The notes under the pieces are model-generated. The model saw only the letters and a program-made list of their open reading frames with translations. It did not search any database and was not told where the DNA came from. From Corynebacterium parakroppenstedtii (GTDB taxonomy: Bacteria; Actinomycetota; Actinomycetes; Mycobacteriales; Mycobacteriaceae): a stretch of 64,000 nucleotides of DNA. The DNA is taken from positions 425,990 through 489,989 of the forward strand of contig NZ_JAGSOA010000002.1 in the NCBI RefSeq assembly GCF_019754935.1, written 5' to 3'. Below are positions 27,282 to 37,393 of this stretch, piece after piece; the first letter of the stretch is position 1; the number at the start of each line of letters is the position of its first letter. The translations under genes and the position numbers were made by a program.

Positions 27282-28283
27282 ATGCTCCCCACTGGATTGT
27301 TTCGTAGTACCCGCCGACGCTTGTACGGTGCTGTTTTAGCAGCATCGATGGTGTGTGTGCCGGCTTTGCAAGCGCCACAATCGTCGCCCCATGCGTCGGC
27401 TGCTCCGGCGGGGCAAAGGTGTGCCCCCTTTGCGGACACGGCTGTGAAGTGCTCTGTTCATTCCGCCGCAATGAACCGAGACATTTCTGTAGTCATCCGG
27501 CCCTCGCATACTGCCAATAACCCACGTGTGGTCCAGTTTCTTGGCGGCATGGGTATTAAAAATGACACGAATGAGTGGCTGACCGATGGGCACGCTTTAG
27601 AGCACATGGACTCGGCGGATGCCACCTTGGTATTCCCCGCGGGGGATTCGGCAAGCCTCTATACTGACTGGGATCATCCCACTGCTGATGGCAGGGTATT
27701 CAAATATAAGACTTTTCTTTCTGAAGAATTACCCGCATATCTTGCCACCAATTTCGGGGTTCCAGGTGGGGGAGCAGGGCATACTCTAGTCACCGGCATC
27801 TCGGCGGGAGCCTGGGGTGCGATGAGCTTGGCAGCTCAACGCCCCGATTTTTACCGGAGCGTTCTCGCTATGTCCGGCCTCTACGATTCCAGGATGCCCG
27901 ACCAGTGGTTAACCACCGATCTTCAGCCGTTTCTGATGGAGGGCGTGAACACGGTGCCCTGGTTCAATCTGGCTAATCGACGGGCGGCTAATCCCTCGGA
28001 GAATCTACAGAATTTGACGATGCCTATCATCGTGACGTCGGCTTCAGGTGTGATCAATCCTCTTGCCGATTACGGCGATAACCTGGTCGGCGCCGTCACT
28101 GAAGGTGTCCCCATGGAAGCTGGGGCGACCGTCCAAACAGCGGAGTTTGTCGCCCAAGCTCGCGCAGCAGGGGTCAACATTGATTACCGCCTGGATCCCA
28201 TAGGTGTTCACGGCTGGGACACCTGGTCAAGGATGGCCTGGGATCAAGGTGTGATGAATCAAGCGCTTTCGAACATCGGCTGA
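27282..28283 (+). CDS. secreted mycolyltransferase/esterase, antigen-85 family
   Basis: A 333-residue exported alpha/beta-hydrolase. The N-terminus has a basic S-T-R-R-R-L-Y, a hydrophobic core and an A-S-A-A-P-A cleavage region near residue 45. The nucleophile is in G-I-S-A-G-A-W-G and the catalytic histidine in G-V-H-G-W-D-T-W, the latter closely parallel to the antigen-85 H-S-W-x-x-W pattern. Corynebacterial relatives (Cmt/Cop1) move corynomycolic acids onto trehalose or arabinogalactan. The organism's mycolate status cannot be seen from this window, so another acyl-ester activity is possible. Its 3' end overlaps the convergent helicase-like gene by 25 bases. Confidence 0.85.
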   Translation: MLPTGLFRSTRRRLYGAVLAASMVCVPALQAPQSSPHASAAPAGQRCAPFADTAVKCSVHSAAMNRDISVVIRPSHTANNPRVVQFLGGMGIKNDTNEWLTDGHALEHMDSADATLVFPAGDSASLYTDWDHPTADGRVFKYKTFLSEELPAYLATNFGVPGGGAGHTLVTGISAGAWGAMSLAAQRPDFYRSVLAMSGLYDSRMPDQWLTTDLQPFLMEGVNTVPWFNLANRRAANPSENLQNLTMPIIVTSASGVINPLADYGDNLVGAVTEGVPMEAGATVQTAEFVAQARAAGVNIDYRLDPIGVHGWDTWSRMAWDQGVMNQALSNIG

Positions 28284-30718
28284 CCTGAGTACATAACGGT
28301 GAGACCCTGTGTGGCTCGCGTAGCAGCCACATAGAGATCTTGAAACCCTTGGACCGCCGTATGCGCAATATCTTCAGGTTCAATGATGATTACTTCGTCA
28401 AATTCCAGCCCTTTCGTTTCCGACGGATCCAAGATACTCACAGAGTGATCGAGGCCTAATTGCTGTACAGCCTGGTTGACGTAGGAATGAAGATCAGGGT
28501 TGTTTGCTGCAGTCACAATGGCGATGGTGCGCTCTGACGATATTGATCGTGCAACATCAGAAATGACGAGTCGCAGTTTGTCGACAACAGCGGCTTGCTC
28601 GCGGCCGTGATCCGAATCTGCTAACTCATGGCCCGCGCTTTCAGCGTTAGTGGCACGGCATGAGTCCAACTCGGGCACATAGACCATGGTGGGGTGTCGG
28701 CTATTGGAACGAATAGCAATGTCCGACGAAGTATCAGGCGCCACATGATGGCGTATGTGGTCAACGACGTCGGTGATCTCTTTGGGAGTCCGGTAGTTAA
28801 TCGTCAGCCGATGATGATGCCACCGCGACTGGACGAACGGTTCCAGCGTATCCGACCATGATTCCACCCCAGCTGGGCTTCCTGTTTGCGCGGTGTCGCC
28901 GACCAAGGTCATCCAGTGGTTAGGGCACCGACGCATCACCATCCGCCACTCCATCGCGGAGAGCTCTTGCGCTTCATCGACGACGACATGCCCATAGGAC
29001 CACAGTCGGTCTTCCTGAGCACGCTCGGCCGTCGTCCGATTATCCCGGACACGTTGGCGTTCCGCCAGCGCAGCAGCATCGAGGATGTCGTAGGCCATGA
29101 GTATTTCGGGATCGAATTGATCATCAACGTCTTGGGACGCCGACCCAGCCAAAATATCGAGGGCGTCCTGCGCCTCAGCTATGCGTTTGGACCGCTCGCG
29201 CTCTTCCTTCGCTCTCTGCTCGTCGATATCAGCAAGGCCAATAATCGTTGCGAGCTCATCCAGAAGTGCAGCATCTGAGGTGGAAAAACTCCGCCCGTCG
29301 GCTCTGCGGAGAGCCTCACGCGTGAGATCGTCATAATCATTGGTCGCGTGCTGCAGTGCACTCTCGTCACTGAAGAGCGTTGCGAGCACGTCGATCGGAT
29401 CCAGCTCGGGCCACAGACTGTCCATCAATTCGATGACTGCAGGCTCCTCTTCCAGGTCTTCCCGCAGCGCAATCCGGTCGCCGGCATCGAGGAGATTGTT
29501 CCCGCCTAATGGGTCTTCGCCAATTTGATCGGCAAAGGCGTCGGCGAGAAGGTCCAGGAATTTGTCTTGAAAAATACCGCGCGCCTGGTTGTGTGCTTTT
29601 CGCGAACGACGAGCCCGCGTCCGCGCAGCTCGAACCATCGCGGGCGTGACGTCCAAGTGGTGTCCGTCCACACTTAACGACGTCGTTTCGTCGGGAACGA
29701 GCTGATAGTTCTTCACGGCATTAGTTAGGATCTCCACCATTTCAATGGATCCTTTGACTTCTCTGCTGAGTTCAGCGTCAATTCGCGACGACGTTACTCC
29801 GGGGTAGAGATCGCCGATAGTCGATAGGACAACGCCACCTTCGCCCAGCGTCGGAAGAACACGCGAAATGTAGTCAATAAACGTCCTATTAGGCCCGATG
29901 ACTAACACGCCGGTGGGAGAGAGGACGTCTCGCCATGTGTACAGCAGATATGCGACACGGTGGAGGGCTACTGCCGTTTTCCCAGTTCCGGGGCCACCTT
30001 CCACAACAGTGACTCCGCGGTAAGGATCACGGATGATGGTATCTTGCTCACGCTGAATTGTTGCGACGATGTCAGTCATATGCCCGGTGCGGGCGGCGTT
30101 GAGCGCTGAGAGCAGCGGGGATTCGTCGCCTGCACCGCGTGGGGATGAGTCCGCGTTAACGCCATCCGCGTTGAGCGCTTCAGCGTCAAGGTATTCGTCG
30201 CTGACTCCCGTTACCGTGCGTCCGTTCGTCCGCAAGTGGCGTCGTAGGGCCACACCTTCCGGGTGTGCAGTCGTCGCCAAGTAATAAGGCCGTGCCCCCG
30301 GGGCGCGCCAATCCATGAGGAGAGTCCGATAATCGTCGTCTTTATCGGACAACCCGATCCGCCCGATGTAGCGTCGATCCAGCTCAGGGTTGTCCGGAGA
30401 TGGGTTTTCCGGTTCCTCGCCATCGGTTTCGACAACATCGATACGGCCGAAACACAGGCCAATTTCGGCTGAGGACAGCATGGTAAGCCGGTCATGCAAC
30501 GTGCTATATGCCGTTTCTCGTTCGACGAGACCACGAGGATCATGAGTACGCCGGCGTAGAACTGAACTCAGTTTCTCCTCAGAGAGTCGACGTTCACGAT
30601 CGATGTAGGTGAAGAGTGAGTCGAGAACACGCTGCTCATAGGCGATGGCGGATTGTTCAGAATCGGTCGTGGGGGTTCCCACTTTTTCTCCAATAAACGT
30701 AGGGGTCTTTCGAAGCAA
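28259..30718 (-). CDS. helR: HelD/HelR-type RNA polymerase recycling ATPase (UvrD-like fold)
   Basis: The 819-residue superfamily-1 ATPase is not a true repair helicase but fits the HelD family that removes stalled RNA polymerase from DNA. Family features: a long N-terminal coiled-coil arm (E-Q-S-A-I-A-Y-E-Q-R-V-L-D-S-L, R-L-S-E-E-K-L) and a W-R-A-P-G-A-R-P-Y-Y beta-domain segment. There is a Walker A E-G-G-P-G-T-G-K-T-A-V-A, an inserted arm in the middle, V-D-E-A-Q-E-L-S as Walker B, and the G-L-E-F-D-E-V-I-I motif near the end. HelR of Streptomyces and M. abscessus confers rifamycin tolerance. The start could also be a few codons further downstream. Confidence 0.85.
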   Translation of the reverse strand: MLRKTPTFIGEKVGTPTTDSEQSAIAYEQRVLDSLFTYIDRERRLSEEKLSSVLRRRTHDPRGLVERETAYSTLHDRLTMLSSAEIGLCFGRIDVVETDGEEPENPSPDNPELDRRYIGRIGLSDKDDDYRTLLMDWRAPGARPYYLATTAHPEGVALRRHLRTNGRTVTGVSDEYLDAEALNADGVNADSSPRGAGDESPLLSALNAARTGHMTDIVATIQREQDTIIRDPYRGVTVVEGGPGTGKTAVALHRVAYLLYTWRDVLSPTGVLVIGPNRTFIDYISRVLPTLGEGGVVLSTIGDLYPGVTSSRIDAELSREVKGSIEMVEILTNAVKNYQLVPDETTSLSVDGHHLDVTPAMVRAARTRARRSRKAHNQARGIFQDKFLDLLADAFADQIGEDPLGGNNLLDAGDRIALREDLEEEPAVIELMDSLWPELDPIDVLATLFSDESALQHATNDYDDLTREALRRADGRSFSTSDAALLDELATIIGLADIDEQRAKEERERSKRIAEAQDALDILAGSASQDVDDQFDPEILMAYDILDAAALAERQRVRDNRTTAERAQEDRLWSYGHVVVDEAQELSAMEWRMVMRRCPNHWMTLVGDTAQTGSPAGVESWSDTLEPFVQSRWHHHRLTINYRTPKEITDVVDHIRHHVAPDTSSDIAIRSNSRHPTMVYVPELDSCRATNAESAGHELADSDHGREQAAVVDKLRLVISDVARSISSERTIAIVTAANNPDLHSYVNQAVQQLGLDHSVSILDPSETKGLEFDEVIIIEPEDIAHTAVQGFQDLYVAATRATQGLTVMYSGQPMFESA

Positions 30719-30735
30719 TCATCCGTGACGGATCA

Positions 30736-30770
30736 ACCCCGTGGGCGTGAGAACTGTTCGCCCACGGGGT
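30736..30770. terminator. 12-bp perfect inverted repeat between MBL and HelR genes
   Basis: ACCCCGTGGGCG (30736-30747) and CGCCCACGGGGT (30759-30770) are perfect complements with an 11-base loop. Neither side carries a U-run, so it is either a rho-assisted terminator of the MBL gene or an mRNA-stabilising or regulatory hairpin in the 5' region of the helR gene, whose start lies 18 bases away. Confidence 0.5.
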
Positions 30771-30782
30771 AGGTTGCGTTGA

Positions 30783-31607
30783 TCACCACCCACGCCCACG
30801 CCATTCGGCGAGATGAGGATATTCGGCACCCAGTGTCGTATCGTCCCCATGGCCCGGGTGGATACAGGTTGACCCATCATACACATCGAAGAGCTTGTGG
30901 GTAACGTCGTCTAATAAACGGTTGAAGGCCTCCGGTGACGACGTTTTTCCGACCCCGCCGGGGAAGAGTGAATCGCCAGTGAAAACGTGAACTGGTGCTT
31001 TAATACCGAGCGAAGATTGCGGGTCAAAGGCTATGGCCAGGCCCTCACGTGTGTGGCCGTGGAGAGTAATGCCGGACAAGTGAAGGCCAGCTAGCTTCTC
31101 ACTGGCGAGGTCGAACCTTTCTCCATCTTTGGCGACGCGGTCAGCATCGGCAGGTAAATCAGGTGCATCCCCGGCGGACGCATGATGTCGTGCCCCAGTC
31201 TGCTGGAGAACCTCTTGGAGGGCTCCGACGTGATCATAGTGTGAATGCGTAGTGATAACGTCCATTATCTTCACACCCGCGGCATCGGCGAGATCAAGGA
31301 GAAAAGGCGCGTCAGTTGCCGCATCAATGAGGACCGCATCCTTATCCACTGCCAGGAGATAACAGGAATTGTCCATGGATCCCACGGAAGTTTTGATAAT
31401 AGATATGACGCTTGCCTCGGATGAGGTGGGCTGTCCATCGCGGGATTGAGGTGGGGCCTCGTAGGCCAATCGTTGAGCCTGCCGAGGGCCGTCAATATGC
31501 CCTGTGTACGAGCCAAAAACTATATGTTCGTTGGTACGAGCTGCCGCGTTATCCGTGTTTGCGTGTGACGTTTCCGAGTTTTCTGGAGTGTTGCTGGAAG
31601 TACTCAT
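30783..31607 (-). CDS. metallo-beta-lactamase-fold hydrolase (glyoxalase II-like)
   Basis: A 274-residue cytoplasmic metal hydrolase with the signature T-H-S-H-Y-D-H (H-x-H-x-D-H), later G-D-S-L-F-P-G-G-V-G, and H-P-G-H-G-D near the C-terminus supplying the remaining metal ligands. This subgroup includes hydroxyacylglutathione-hydrolase-like enzymes; in mycolata the thiol would be mycothiol, so a mycothiol thioester is a plausible but unproven substrate. Residues 1-60 are a hydrophilic extension. The start may lie later. It diverges from uvrA across about 115 bases, the same neighbourhood as Rv1637c/uvrA in M. tuberculosis. Confidence 0.88.
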   Translation of the reverse strand: MSTSSNTPENSETSHANTDNAAARTNEHIVFGSYTGHIDGPRQAQRLAYEAPPQSRDGQPTSSEASVISIIKTSVGSMDNSCYLLAVDKDAVLIDAATDAPFLLDLADAAGVKIMDVITTHSHYDHVGALQEVLQQTGARHHASAGDAPDLPADADRVAKDGERFDLASEKLAGLHLSGITLHGHTREGLAIAFDPQSSLGIKAPVHVFTGDSLFPGGVGKTSSPEAFNRLLDDVTHKLFDVYDGSTCIHPGHGDDTTLGAEYPHLAEWRGRGW

Positions 31608-31722
31608 GCGTCCACCCTAGGTCTTTTTCGTGACGCTGTGTGCGGGGTTGCCTGTACTGGTCGTAGAATAGCGCGGTATTCGTTTCACAAACCATTAATG
31701 AGCGGTATAAGAAGGGAAATCT

Positions 31723-34605
31723 GTGGCAGATCGACTGATCGTCCGGGGAGCCAGTGAACATAACTTAAAAGGTGTTGATATCGATTTACCTCGAGACGAA
31801 CTCATCGTTTTCACGGGTTTATCCGGATCCGGTAAATCATCCCTTGCTTTCGATACGATTTTTGCTGAGGGGCAGCGTCGTTATGTCGAGTCATTGAGCT
31901 CTTACGCCCGTCAGTTCCTCGGCCAGATGGAGAAACCGGCGGTCGATTTTATTGAGGGACTCTCACCGGCTGTTTCCATTGACCAGAAGTCAACGAACCA
32001 TAATCCGCGTTCAACGGTGGGGACGATCACCGAAGTTTATGATTACCTCCGGCTTCTCTATGCGCGCATTGGCATCCCGCACTGCCCGACCTGTGGTGCA
32101 GTTATTGAGCGTCAGACACCGCAACAAATTGTTGACCAGATTATGGATATGGAACAAGGACTCCGATTCCAAATCTTGGCTCCGGTTGTGCGGACACGAA
32201 AAGGGGAGTTTGTTGACTTATTCGAGAATCTTTCAGCACAGGGATATGTTCGCGTCCGCGTAGATGGAACGACTTATCACATTTCTGATGTCCCTAAATT
32301 GGAAAAACAGGTCAAACATAATATCGAAGTTGTTATTGACCGTCTGTCAGTAAAACCGACTCAGAAGCAGCGGTTAACTGATTCCGTCGAAACCGCATTG
32401 AATCTTGCTGATGGGGTAGTCATCTTTGATTTTGTCTCCTTAGATGACGATCATCCTTATCGTTTCCGACGTTTTAGCGAGAAGATGGCATGCCCGAATG
32501 GTCATCCACTAGCCATTGATGAACTAGAACCGAGAACGTTCTCGTTCAACTCGCCATACGGAGCGTGTCCCGAATGTGATGGGTTAGGGAGCAAGCTGAC
32601 CGTTGATGAATCGTTAGTGATTCCTGACGATACAAAGCCCCTTGTCGAAGCCATCGCACCGTGGGTGAGTAACCATTCAACGTTTTATTCAAAAATGGTG
32701 GAGGCGATAGCCCAGCAGTTGGGAGTATCTCCGAGCACGCCGTGGAAAGACCTGACTGCGTCCCAGAAGCGGACGATCATGCATGGATCGAATCATCAGA
32801 TTTCCATTCGTTATCGCAATGCTTATCGGAGGGTAAGGAAATATAGCGCGCCGTTTGAAGGGGTCATGCCATTTCTTCATCGGCGGATAGACCAGGCAGA
32901 GTCTGATTCGCAAAAACAGCGGTTCACGGCATATATGCGTGAGGTACCGTGCCCGAAGTGCCATGGAGCTCGTTTAAAGCCCGAGGTCCTCTCGGTCAAG
33001 ATCGCTGGAGATTCTTCGGATGGCACCAATCAGGAGTTATCCATCGCGGAGCTTAGTGATTTATCTATCTCGGACGCTTCGGTGTTCTTAAATTCGTTAA
33101 CGCTCTCCTCCCGTGAGGAAATGATTTCCGGCCGAGTGCTCAAGGAAGTCCAGGCGCGACTGACTTTCCTTCTCGACGTCGGACTGGAGTATCTCTCACT
33201 ATCTCGTTCGGCTGGAACCCTTTCCGGTGGAGAAGCCCAACGTATTCGCCTAGCGACGCAGATCGGTTCAGGTCTGGCGGGCGTGCTCTACGTTCTTGAC
33301 GAGCCTTCGATCGGACTCCATCAGCGCGATAATCAACGATTGATCGCCACTCTGGAACAGCTTCGCGATCTGGGAAATACTCTCATTGTTGTCGAGCACG
33401 ATGAGGAAACGATTCGTACAGCGGATTGGCTGGTCGATATTGGCCCTCGTGCTGGTGAATATGGTGGGGAAGTGGTCTATCAGGGCCGACCGGATGGCAT
33501 CGAGAAGTGTAAGAACTCGTTAACGGGTGACTATTTGTCCCGTCGACGGGTGTTGGCCGTTCCAGACAAGCGTCGAGAACTCGATAAAGACCGTCACATC
33601 ACAGTCATTGAGGCTAAAGAAAATAATCTAAAAAATATCGATGTATCTTTCCCGCTCGGCGTTTTGACCGTTGTCACTGGAGTATCAGGGTCAGGTAAGT
33701 CGTCTTTGGTGAATGGTGTCCTCGCATCGACACTGCAGAGAGACTTGAATGGTGCCCGCGTCGTTCCCGGTCGTCACCGTCGGATTGAGGGGCTGGATCA
33801 GCTGGACAAGTTGGTGCAGGTTGATCAGAGTCCGATCGGTCGGACACCGCGATCAAATCCTGCGACATATACGGGAGTATTTGACAAGATTCGTAACCTT
33901 TTCGCCGAAACACAAGAGGCAAAAGTGCGCGGCTATAAAGCCGGTCGTTTTTCCTTCAATGTTAAAGGCGGACGGTGCGAAGCATGTCGAGGCGACGGGA
34001 CAATTAAGATTGAAATGAATTTCCTCCCCGACGTGTATGTTCCGTGTGAAGTCTGTCATGGCGCGCGGTATAACCGGGAAACTCTTGAGGTCAAATATAA
34101 GGGCAAAAACATTGCCGAAGTCCTCGATATGCCCATTTCTGAGGCTGCCGACTTCTTTGAACCGATCACCTCTATCCACCGGTATCTCGCGACTCTTGTC
34201 GACGTCGGTCTGGGTTATGTCCGTTTGGGGCAGTCGGCAACGACGTTGTCCGGCGGTGAAGCTCAGCGCGTTAAATTAGCTTCCGAACTGCAAAAACGCT
34301 CTCGTGGGCGGACGGTTTATATCCTTGATGAGCCAACGACCGGGTTGCATTTTGAAGATATTCGGAAGCTCATGCTCGTGATTCAGGGCCTCGTCGACAA
34401 AGGGAACTCCGTCATCGTTATCGAGCACAACCTAGATGTCATCAAGATGGCAGATTGGGTCATCGATATGGGGCCAGAAGGCGGTGCCGGCGGTGGACGT
34501 GTCGTCGATCAAGGAACGCCCGAAGATCTCGTGGACCGTCGGGAAGAAACTGGTTCCTATACTGCGAAATATTTGGCGGATATGCTTCCCGGAAAGAGTA
34601 AGTAA
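31723..34605 (+). CDS. uvrA: excinuclease ABC subunit A
   Basis: UvrA dimers scan DNA for bulky lesions and load UvrB. The 960-residue protein has two ABC ATPase modules with Walker A motifs G-L-S-G-S-G-K-S-S near residue 30 and G-V-S-G-S-G-K-S-S near residue 650. ABC signatures are S-G-G-E-A-Q-R, and Walker B is L-D-E-P-S-I-G-L-H and L-D-E-P-T-T-G-L-H. Zinc modules are seen at C-P-E-C/C-P-K-C and C-E-A-C/C-E-V-C. GTG start with AAGGGAAA upstream. Length and domain order are standard. No SOS-type operator was clearly identifiable upstream. Confidence 0.98.
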   Translation: MADRLIVRGASEHNLKGVDIDLPRDELIVFTGLSGSGKSSLAFDTIFAEGQRRYVESLSSYARQFLGQMEKPAVDFIEGLSPAVSIDQKSTNHNPRSTVGTITEVYDYLRLLYARIGIPHCPTCGAVIERQTPQQIVDQIMDMEQGLRFQILAPVVRTRKGEFVDLFENLSAQGYVRVRVDGTTYHISDVPKLEKQVKHNIEVVIDRLSVKPTQKQRLTDSVETALNLADGVVIFDFVSLDDDHPYRFRRFSEKMACPNGHPLAIDELEPRTFSFNSPYGACPECDGLGSKLTVDESLVIPDDTKPLVEAIAPWVSNHSTFYSKMVEAIAQQLGVSPSTPWKDLTASQKRTIMHGSNHQISIRYRNAYRRVRKYSAPFEGVMPFLHRRIDQAESDSQKQRFTAYMREVPCPKCHGARLKPEVLSVKIAGDSSDGTNQELSIAELSDLSISDASVFLNSLTLSSREEMISGRVLKEVQARLTFLLDVGLEYLSLSRSAGTLSGGEAQRIRLATQIGSGLAGVLYVLDEPSIGLHQRDNQRLIATLEQLRDLGNTLIVVEHDEETIRTADWLVDIGPRAGEYGGEVVYQGRPDGIEKCKNSLTGDYLSRRRVLAVPDKRRELDKDRHITVIEAKENNLKNIDVSFPLGVLTVVTGVSGSGKSSLVNGVLASTLQRDLNGARVVPGRHRRIEGLDQLDKLVQVDQSPIGRTPRSNPATYTGVFDKIRNLFAETQEAKVRGYKAGRFSFNVKGGRCEACRGDGTIKIEMNFLPDVYVPCEVCHGARYNRETLEVKYKGKNIAEVLDMPISEAADFFEPITSIHRYLATLVDVGLGYVRLGQSATTLSGGEAQRVKLASELQKRSRGRTVYILDEPTTGLHFEDIRKLMLVIQGLVDKGNSVIVIEHNLDVIKMADWVIDMGPEGGAGGGRVVDQGTPEDLVDRREETGSYTAKYLADMLPGKSK

Positions 34606-34625
34606 TTACAGCTACATCCGATCTA

Positions 34626-34641
34626 CAGACCGGTCGGTCTA
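34626..34641. promoter_or_regulatory. McbR-type operator upstream of cbs
   Basis: CAGACCGGTCGGTCTA fits the McbR consensus TAGAC-N6-GTCTA at nine of ten specified positions, and its 14-base core is a perfect inverted repeat. McbR is the TetR-family repressor of sulfur-amino-acid genes in C. glutamicum. The site overlaps the region where the -35 element of the cbs promoter should be, which suits repression. The regulator gene itself is not in the window. Confidence 0.72.
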
Positions 34642-34662
34642 ACTGATTGGGATTGGGGTTTC

Positions 34663-34668
34663 TATACT
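34663..34668 (+). promoter_or_regulatory. -10 element of cbs, probably leaderless transcript
   Basis: TATACT ends 7 bases before the cbs ATG. Transcription would start at or next to the A of the ATG, and no Shine-Dalgarno sequence is present, so a leaderless mRNA is likely, as is common in actinobacteria. Confidence 0.6.
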
Positions 34669-34675
34669 CGATCCC

Positions 34676-36058
34676 ATGAAACTGTTGAAACATATCACTG
34701 AGGCAGTTGGTGATACGCCTTTAGTGCAGCTGCAGTCTGTTGTTCCGGATGGAGCGGGCTTAGTTGCAGCCAAAATTGAATACCTTAACCCGGGCGGAAG
34801 TTCTAAGGACCGCATAGCGAAAAAGATTATCAATGCTGCGGAGAAAGAAGGAAAACTTAAGCCCGGCGGAACCATTATCGAACCGACGTCGGGAAATACC
34901 GGAGTCGGTTTAGCGATGGTTGCCCAAGAGCGAGGATACAAGTGCATTTTTGTCTGCCCTGACAAAGTGGGCAAAGACAAAATCGATGTTCTTCGCGCCT
35001 ACGGTGCTGAAGTCGTTGTGTGCCCGACGGCCGTGGAGCCCGATAGTCCGGACTCTTATTATTCAGTGTCAGATCGCCTTGTTTCCGAAACACCCGGAGC
35101 CTTTAAACCCGATCAGTACTCCAACCCGAATGGGCCTGCTAGCCATTATGAATCCACCGGGCCAGAAATTTGGCGGGACACTGACGGGAAAATTACTCAC
35201 TTCGTCGCAGGAGTGGGCACGGGCGGAACAATTACGGGCACCGGGCGTTTCCTCAAGGAGGTTTCGGACGGGGCAGTCAAAGTCATTGGTGCTGATCCCG
35301 AGGGCTCGGTCTATTCGGGTGGTTCCGGACGCCCGTATCTCATCGAAGGAGTCGGTGAGGATATGTGGCCCGACGCCTATGACCGTAACCTTCCTGATGA
35401 GATCATTTCTGTGACTGATGCTGAAGCCTTTGCGATGACGCGTCGCTTAGCAAGGGAGGAAGGTCTTTTAGTCGGTGGATCGTCGGGAATGGCCGTTGTT
35501 GCCGCAATAAAGGTTGCTCAACGCGATCCGGACGCCAAAATTGTTGTTCTTTTGCCTGATGGTGGCCGTGGATACTTAGGCAAGATTTTTAATGATGAGT
35601 GGATGCTTTCGTATGGTTTTGATACTGGACGCCCCCGTGAACAAGAAGAACCGACGATAGCCGACATCCTTCGTCGTAAGAATGATTCAGCCTCGTCGCT
35701 TCCCGTTTTCGTTCATACTCACCCGAATGAGACCATCCGTGATGCCATCAATATTTTGCGGGAATTCAACGTATCGCAGATGCCAGTCCTAGGGGCCGAA
35801 CCTCCGATTGTCGTGGGGGAAATTCGTGGCGCTGTCACTGAAAGAGGCCTGCTACGAGCTGTGTACGAGGATGGTCATTCGTTGTCCGATTCGGTCTCGT
35901 CCGTGATGGAGGACGCCATGCCCCTCGTCGGCGATCAAGAGCGAGCATCTGAAGCGATCAAGCAACTGGAAAGTGTGGATTCACTGATGGTTCTCGCTGA
36001 TGGTGTTCCGGTTGGAGTGGTAACTCGTCAAGATTTGCTTGGTTTCGCCAAAAAGTAA
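34676..36058 (+). CDS. cbs: cystathionine beta-synthase
   Basis: CBS condenses serine (or O-acetylserine) with homocysteine to cystathionine. The 460-residue protein has a type II PLP domain with the Schiff-base lysine Lys44 in G-G-S-S-K-D-R, the substrate loop T-S-G-N-T-G, and the phosphate-binding G-T-G-G-T-I-T-G. A C-terminal tandem CBS (Bateman) pair follows from about residue 335, which in other enzymes binds adenosyl ligands. This length and layout match the M. tuberculosis Rv1077 type rather than a plain cysteine synthase. The downstream gene metB is the partner; the two stop and start signals are 61 bases apart, so they form one operon. Confidence 0.94.
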   Translation: MKLLKHITEAVGDTPLVQLQSVVPDGAGLVAAKIEYLNPGGSSKDRIAKKIINAAEKEGKLKPGGTIIEPTSGNTGVGLAMVAQERGYKCIFVCPDKVGKDKIDVLRAYGAEVVVCPTAVEPDSPDSYYSVSDRLVSETPGAFKPDQYSNPNGPASHYESTGPEIWRDTDGKITHFVAGVGTGGTITGTGRFLKEVSDGAVKVIGADPEGSVYSGGSGRPYLIEGVGEDMWPDAYDRNLPDEIISVTDAEAFAMTRRLAREEGLLVGGSSGMAVVAAIKVAQRDPDAKIVVLLPDGGRGYLGKIFNDEWMLSYGFDTGRPREQEEPTIADILRRKNDSASSLPVFVHTHPNETIRDAINILREFNVSQMPVLGAEPPIVVGEIRGAVTERGLLRAVYEDGHSLSDSVSSVMEDAMPLVGDQERASEAIKQLESVDSLMVLADGVPVGVVTRQDLLGFAKK

Positions 36059-36119
36059 AGCATACAAAGAGCGAAGCCTAGTGGGAATAAAACCAATACG
36101 TTCTGAAGAAAGGGAAAAC

Positions 36120-37283
36120 ATGAGTGACATAGAAAAGGGAGACGCTCGAGACCGAGGATTGGAGACGTCTGCCGTTCACGCTGGGTGGACGCCGGAGGCC
36201 GCAACCGGAGCAGTTAACCCACCTATTTATGCAACGTCTACCTATGCCCAAGACGGAGTCGGTGGACTGCGCGGCGGTTATGAGTACTCCAGGACGGGAA
36301 ACCCGACCCGTACTGCATTGGAAAAAGCAATCGCTGAGCTAGAGCGGGGCAAGTACGGACGTGCCTTTGGCTCTGGAATGGCGGCTAGTGACGCAGTTTT
36401 GCGGGCCATGCTCAAACCCGGCGACCACATCATCATCCCCAATGACGCATATGGCGGAACATTCCGCCTCATTGACAAGATTTTTGCGAAGTGGGGGATC
36501 GATTACACACCAGTGGCAATTAACGATCTCGACGAAGTGCAATCCGCGCTCACTGATCGGACGCGGCTGGTATGGGCTGAGTCCCCAACCAATCCACTTC
36601 TGACCATTGCGGATATCCCTGCTCTGGCTAAAGTCGCGCACAGCGTGAACGCTCGGTTAGTGGTTGACAACACGTTCGCTACCCCGGCTTTGCAGCAACC
36701 GTTATCGCTCGGCGCAGATATCGTCGTCCATTCGACCACGAAATACATTGGTGGGCACTCTGATGTGGTCGGCGGGGCAGTAGTGACATCTGATCAAGCC
36801 GTCGATGAGGAGGTCGCTTTCTTGCAGAATTCTGCTGGTGCGATTGCTGGGCCCTTCGATTCATTCCTTACCTTGCGTGGACTGAGAAGCTTGCCAGTCC
36901 GTATGGAGCGACACAGCGCAAATGCCCAGGCCATAGCTAACCGATTGGCCGATCACCCAGCGGTTAAAGAGGTCATTTATCCAGGGTTGGAGAGCCACCC
37001 TGGGCACGCGGTCGCCGCTGCTCAAATGTCTCACTTCGGCGGCATGGTCTCTCTTCGACTCGCTGACCACGATGCGGCACAGCGTCTATGCAAGAACACA
37101 TCGGTCTTTACACTCGCCGAATCGCTTGGCGGCGTTGAATCACTGATCGAGCATCCGGCAGCCATGACCCATGCGTCGACAGCGGGATCGGTCCTGGAAG
37201 TTCCCGATGATCTAGTTCGACTTTCGGTTGGTCTAGAATCTGCCGAAGACCTTATCGCCGACCTATTGCAGGCACTTGACTAG
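36120..37283 (+). CDS. metB: cystathionine gamma-synthase
   Basis: The 387-residue PLP enzyme of the Cys/Met metabolism family has the lysine in S-T-T-K-Y-I-G-G-H-S-D, an S-G-M-A-A-S-D motif and the C-terminal S-V-G-L-E segment. Gamma-synthase and gamma-lyase are hard to separate by sequence; E-Y-S-R-T-G-N-P-T-R and pairing with cbs fit either transsulfuration direction. MetB of corynebacteria makes cystathionine from O-acetyl- or O-succinylhomoserine and cysteine. Start chosen at 36120 (M-S-D-I-E-K) because AAAGGG lies just upstream; the longer frame would run into the cbs end. A cbs/lyase pair would convert homocysteine to cysteine, so the call gamma-synthase or lyase stays open. Confidence 0.85.
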   Translation: MSDIEKGDARDRGLETSAVHAGWTPEAATGAVNPPIYATSTYAQDGVGGLRGGYEYSRTGNPTRTALEKAIAELERGKYGRAFGSGMAASDAVLRAMLKPGDHIIIPNDAYGGTFRLIDKIFAKWGIDYTPVAINDLDEVQSALTDRTRLVWAESPTNPLLTIADIPALAKVAHSVNARLVVDNTFATPALQQPLSLGADIVVHSTTKYIGGHSDVVGGAVVTSDQAVDEEVAFLQNSAGAIAGPFDSFLTLRGLRSLPVRMERHSANAQAIANRLADHPAVKEVIYPGLESHPGHAVAAAQMSHFGGMVSLRLADHDAAQRLCKNTSVFTLAESLGGVESLIEHPAAMTHASTAGSVLEVPDDLVRLSVGLESAEDLIADLLQALD

Positions 37284-37393
37284 TTACCACACCTGGCCGG
37301 TAGCACACCTTCAATCGACGCATCCCTGGAACGATTAGCTAAAGATTTGGTAGTAGTCCACGACCCTGCTATCCTGATTGACACGACCGTCCG

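Noticed and set aside
28259..30718. UvrD/PcrA repair helicase
   Set aside because: The N-terminal arm and the W-R-A-P segment are HelD-type, and canonical UvrD motif spacing is interrupted by an inserted arm.
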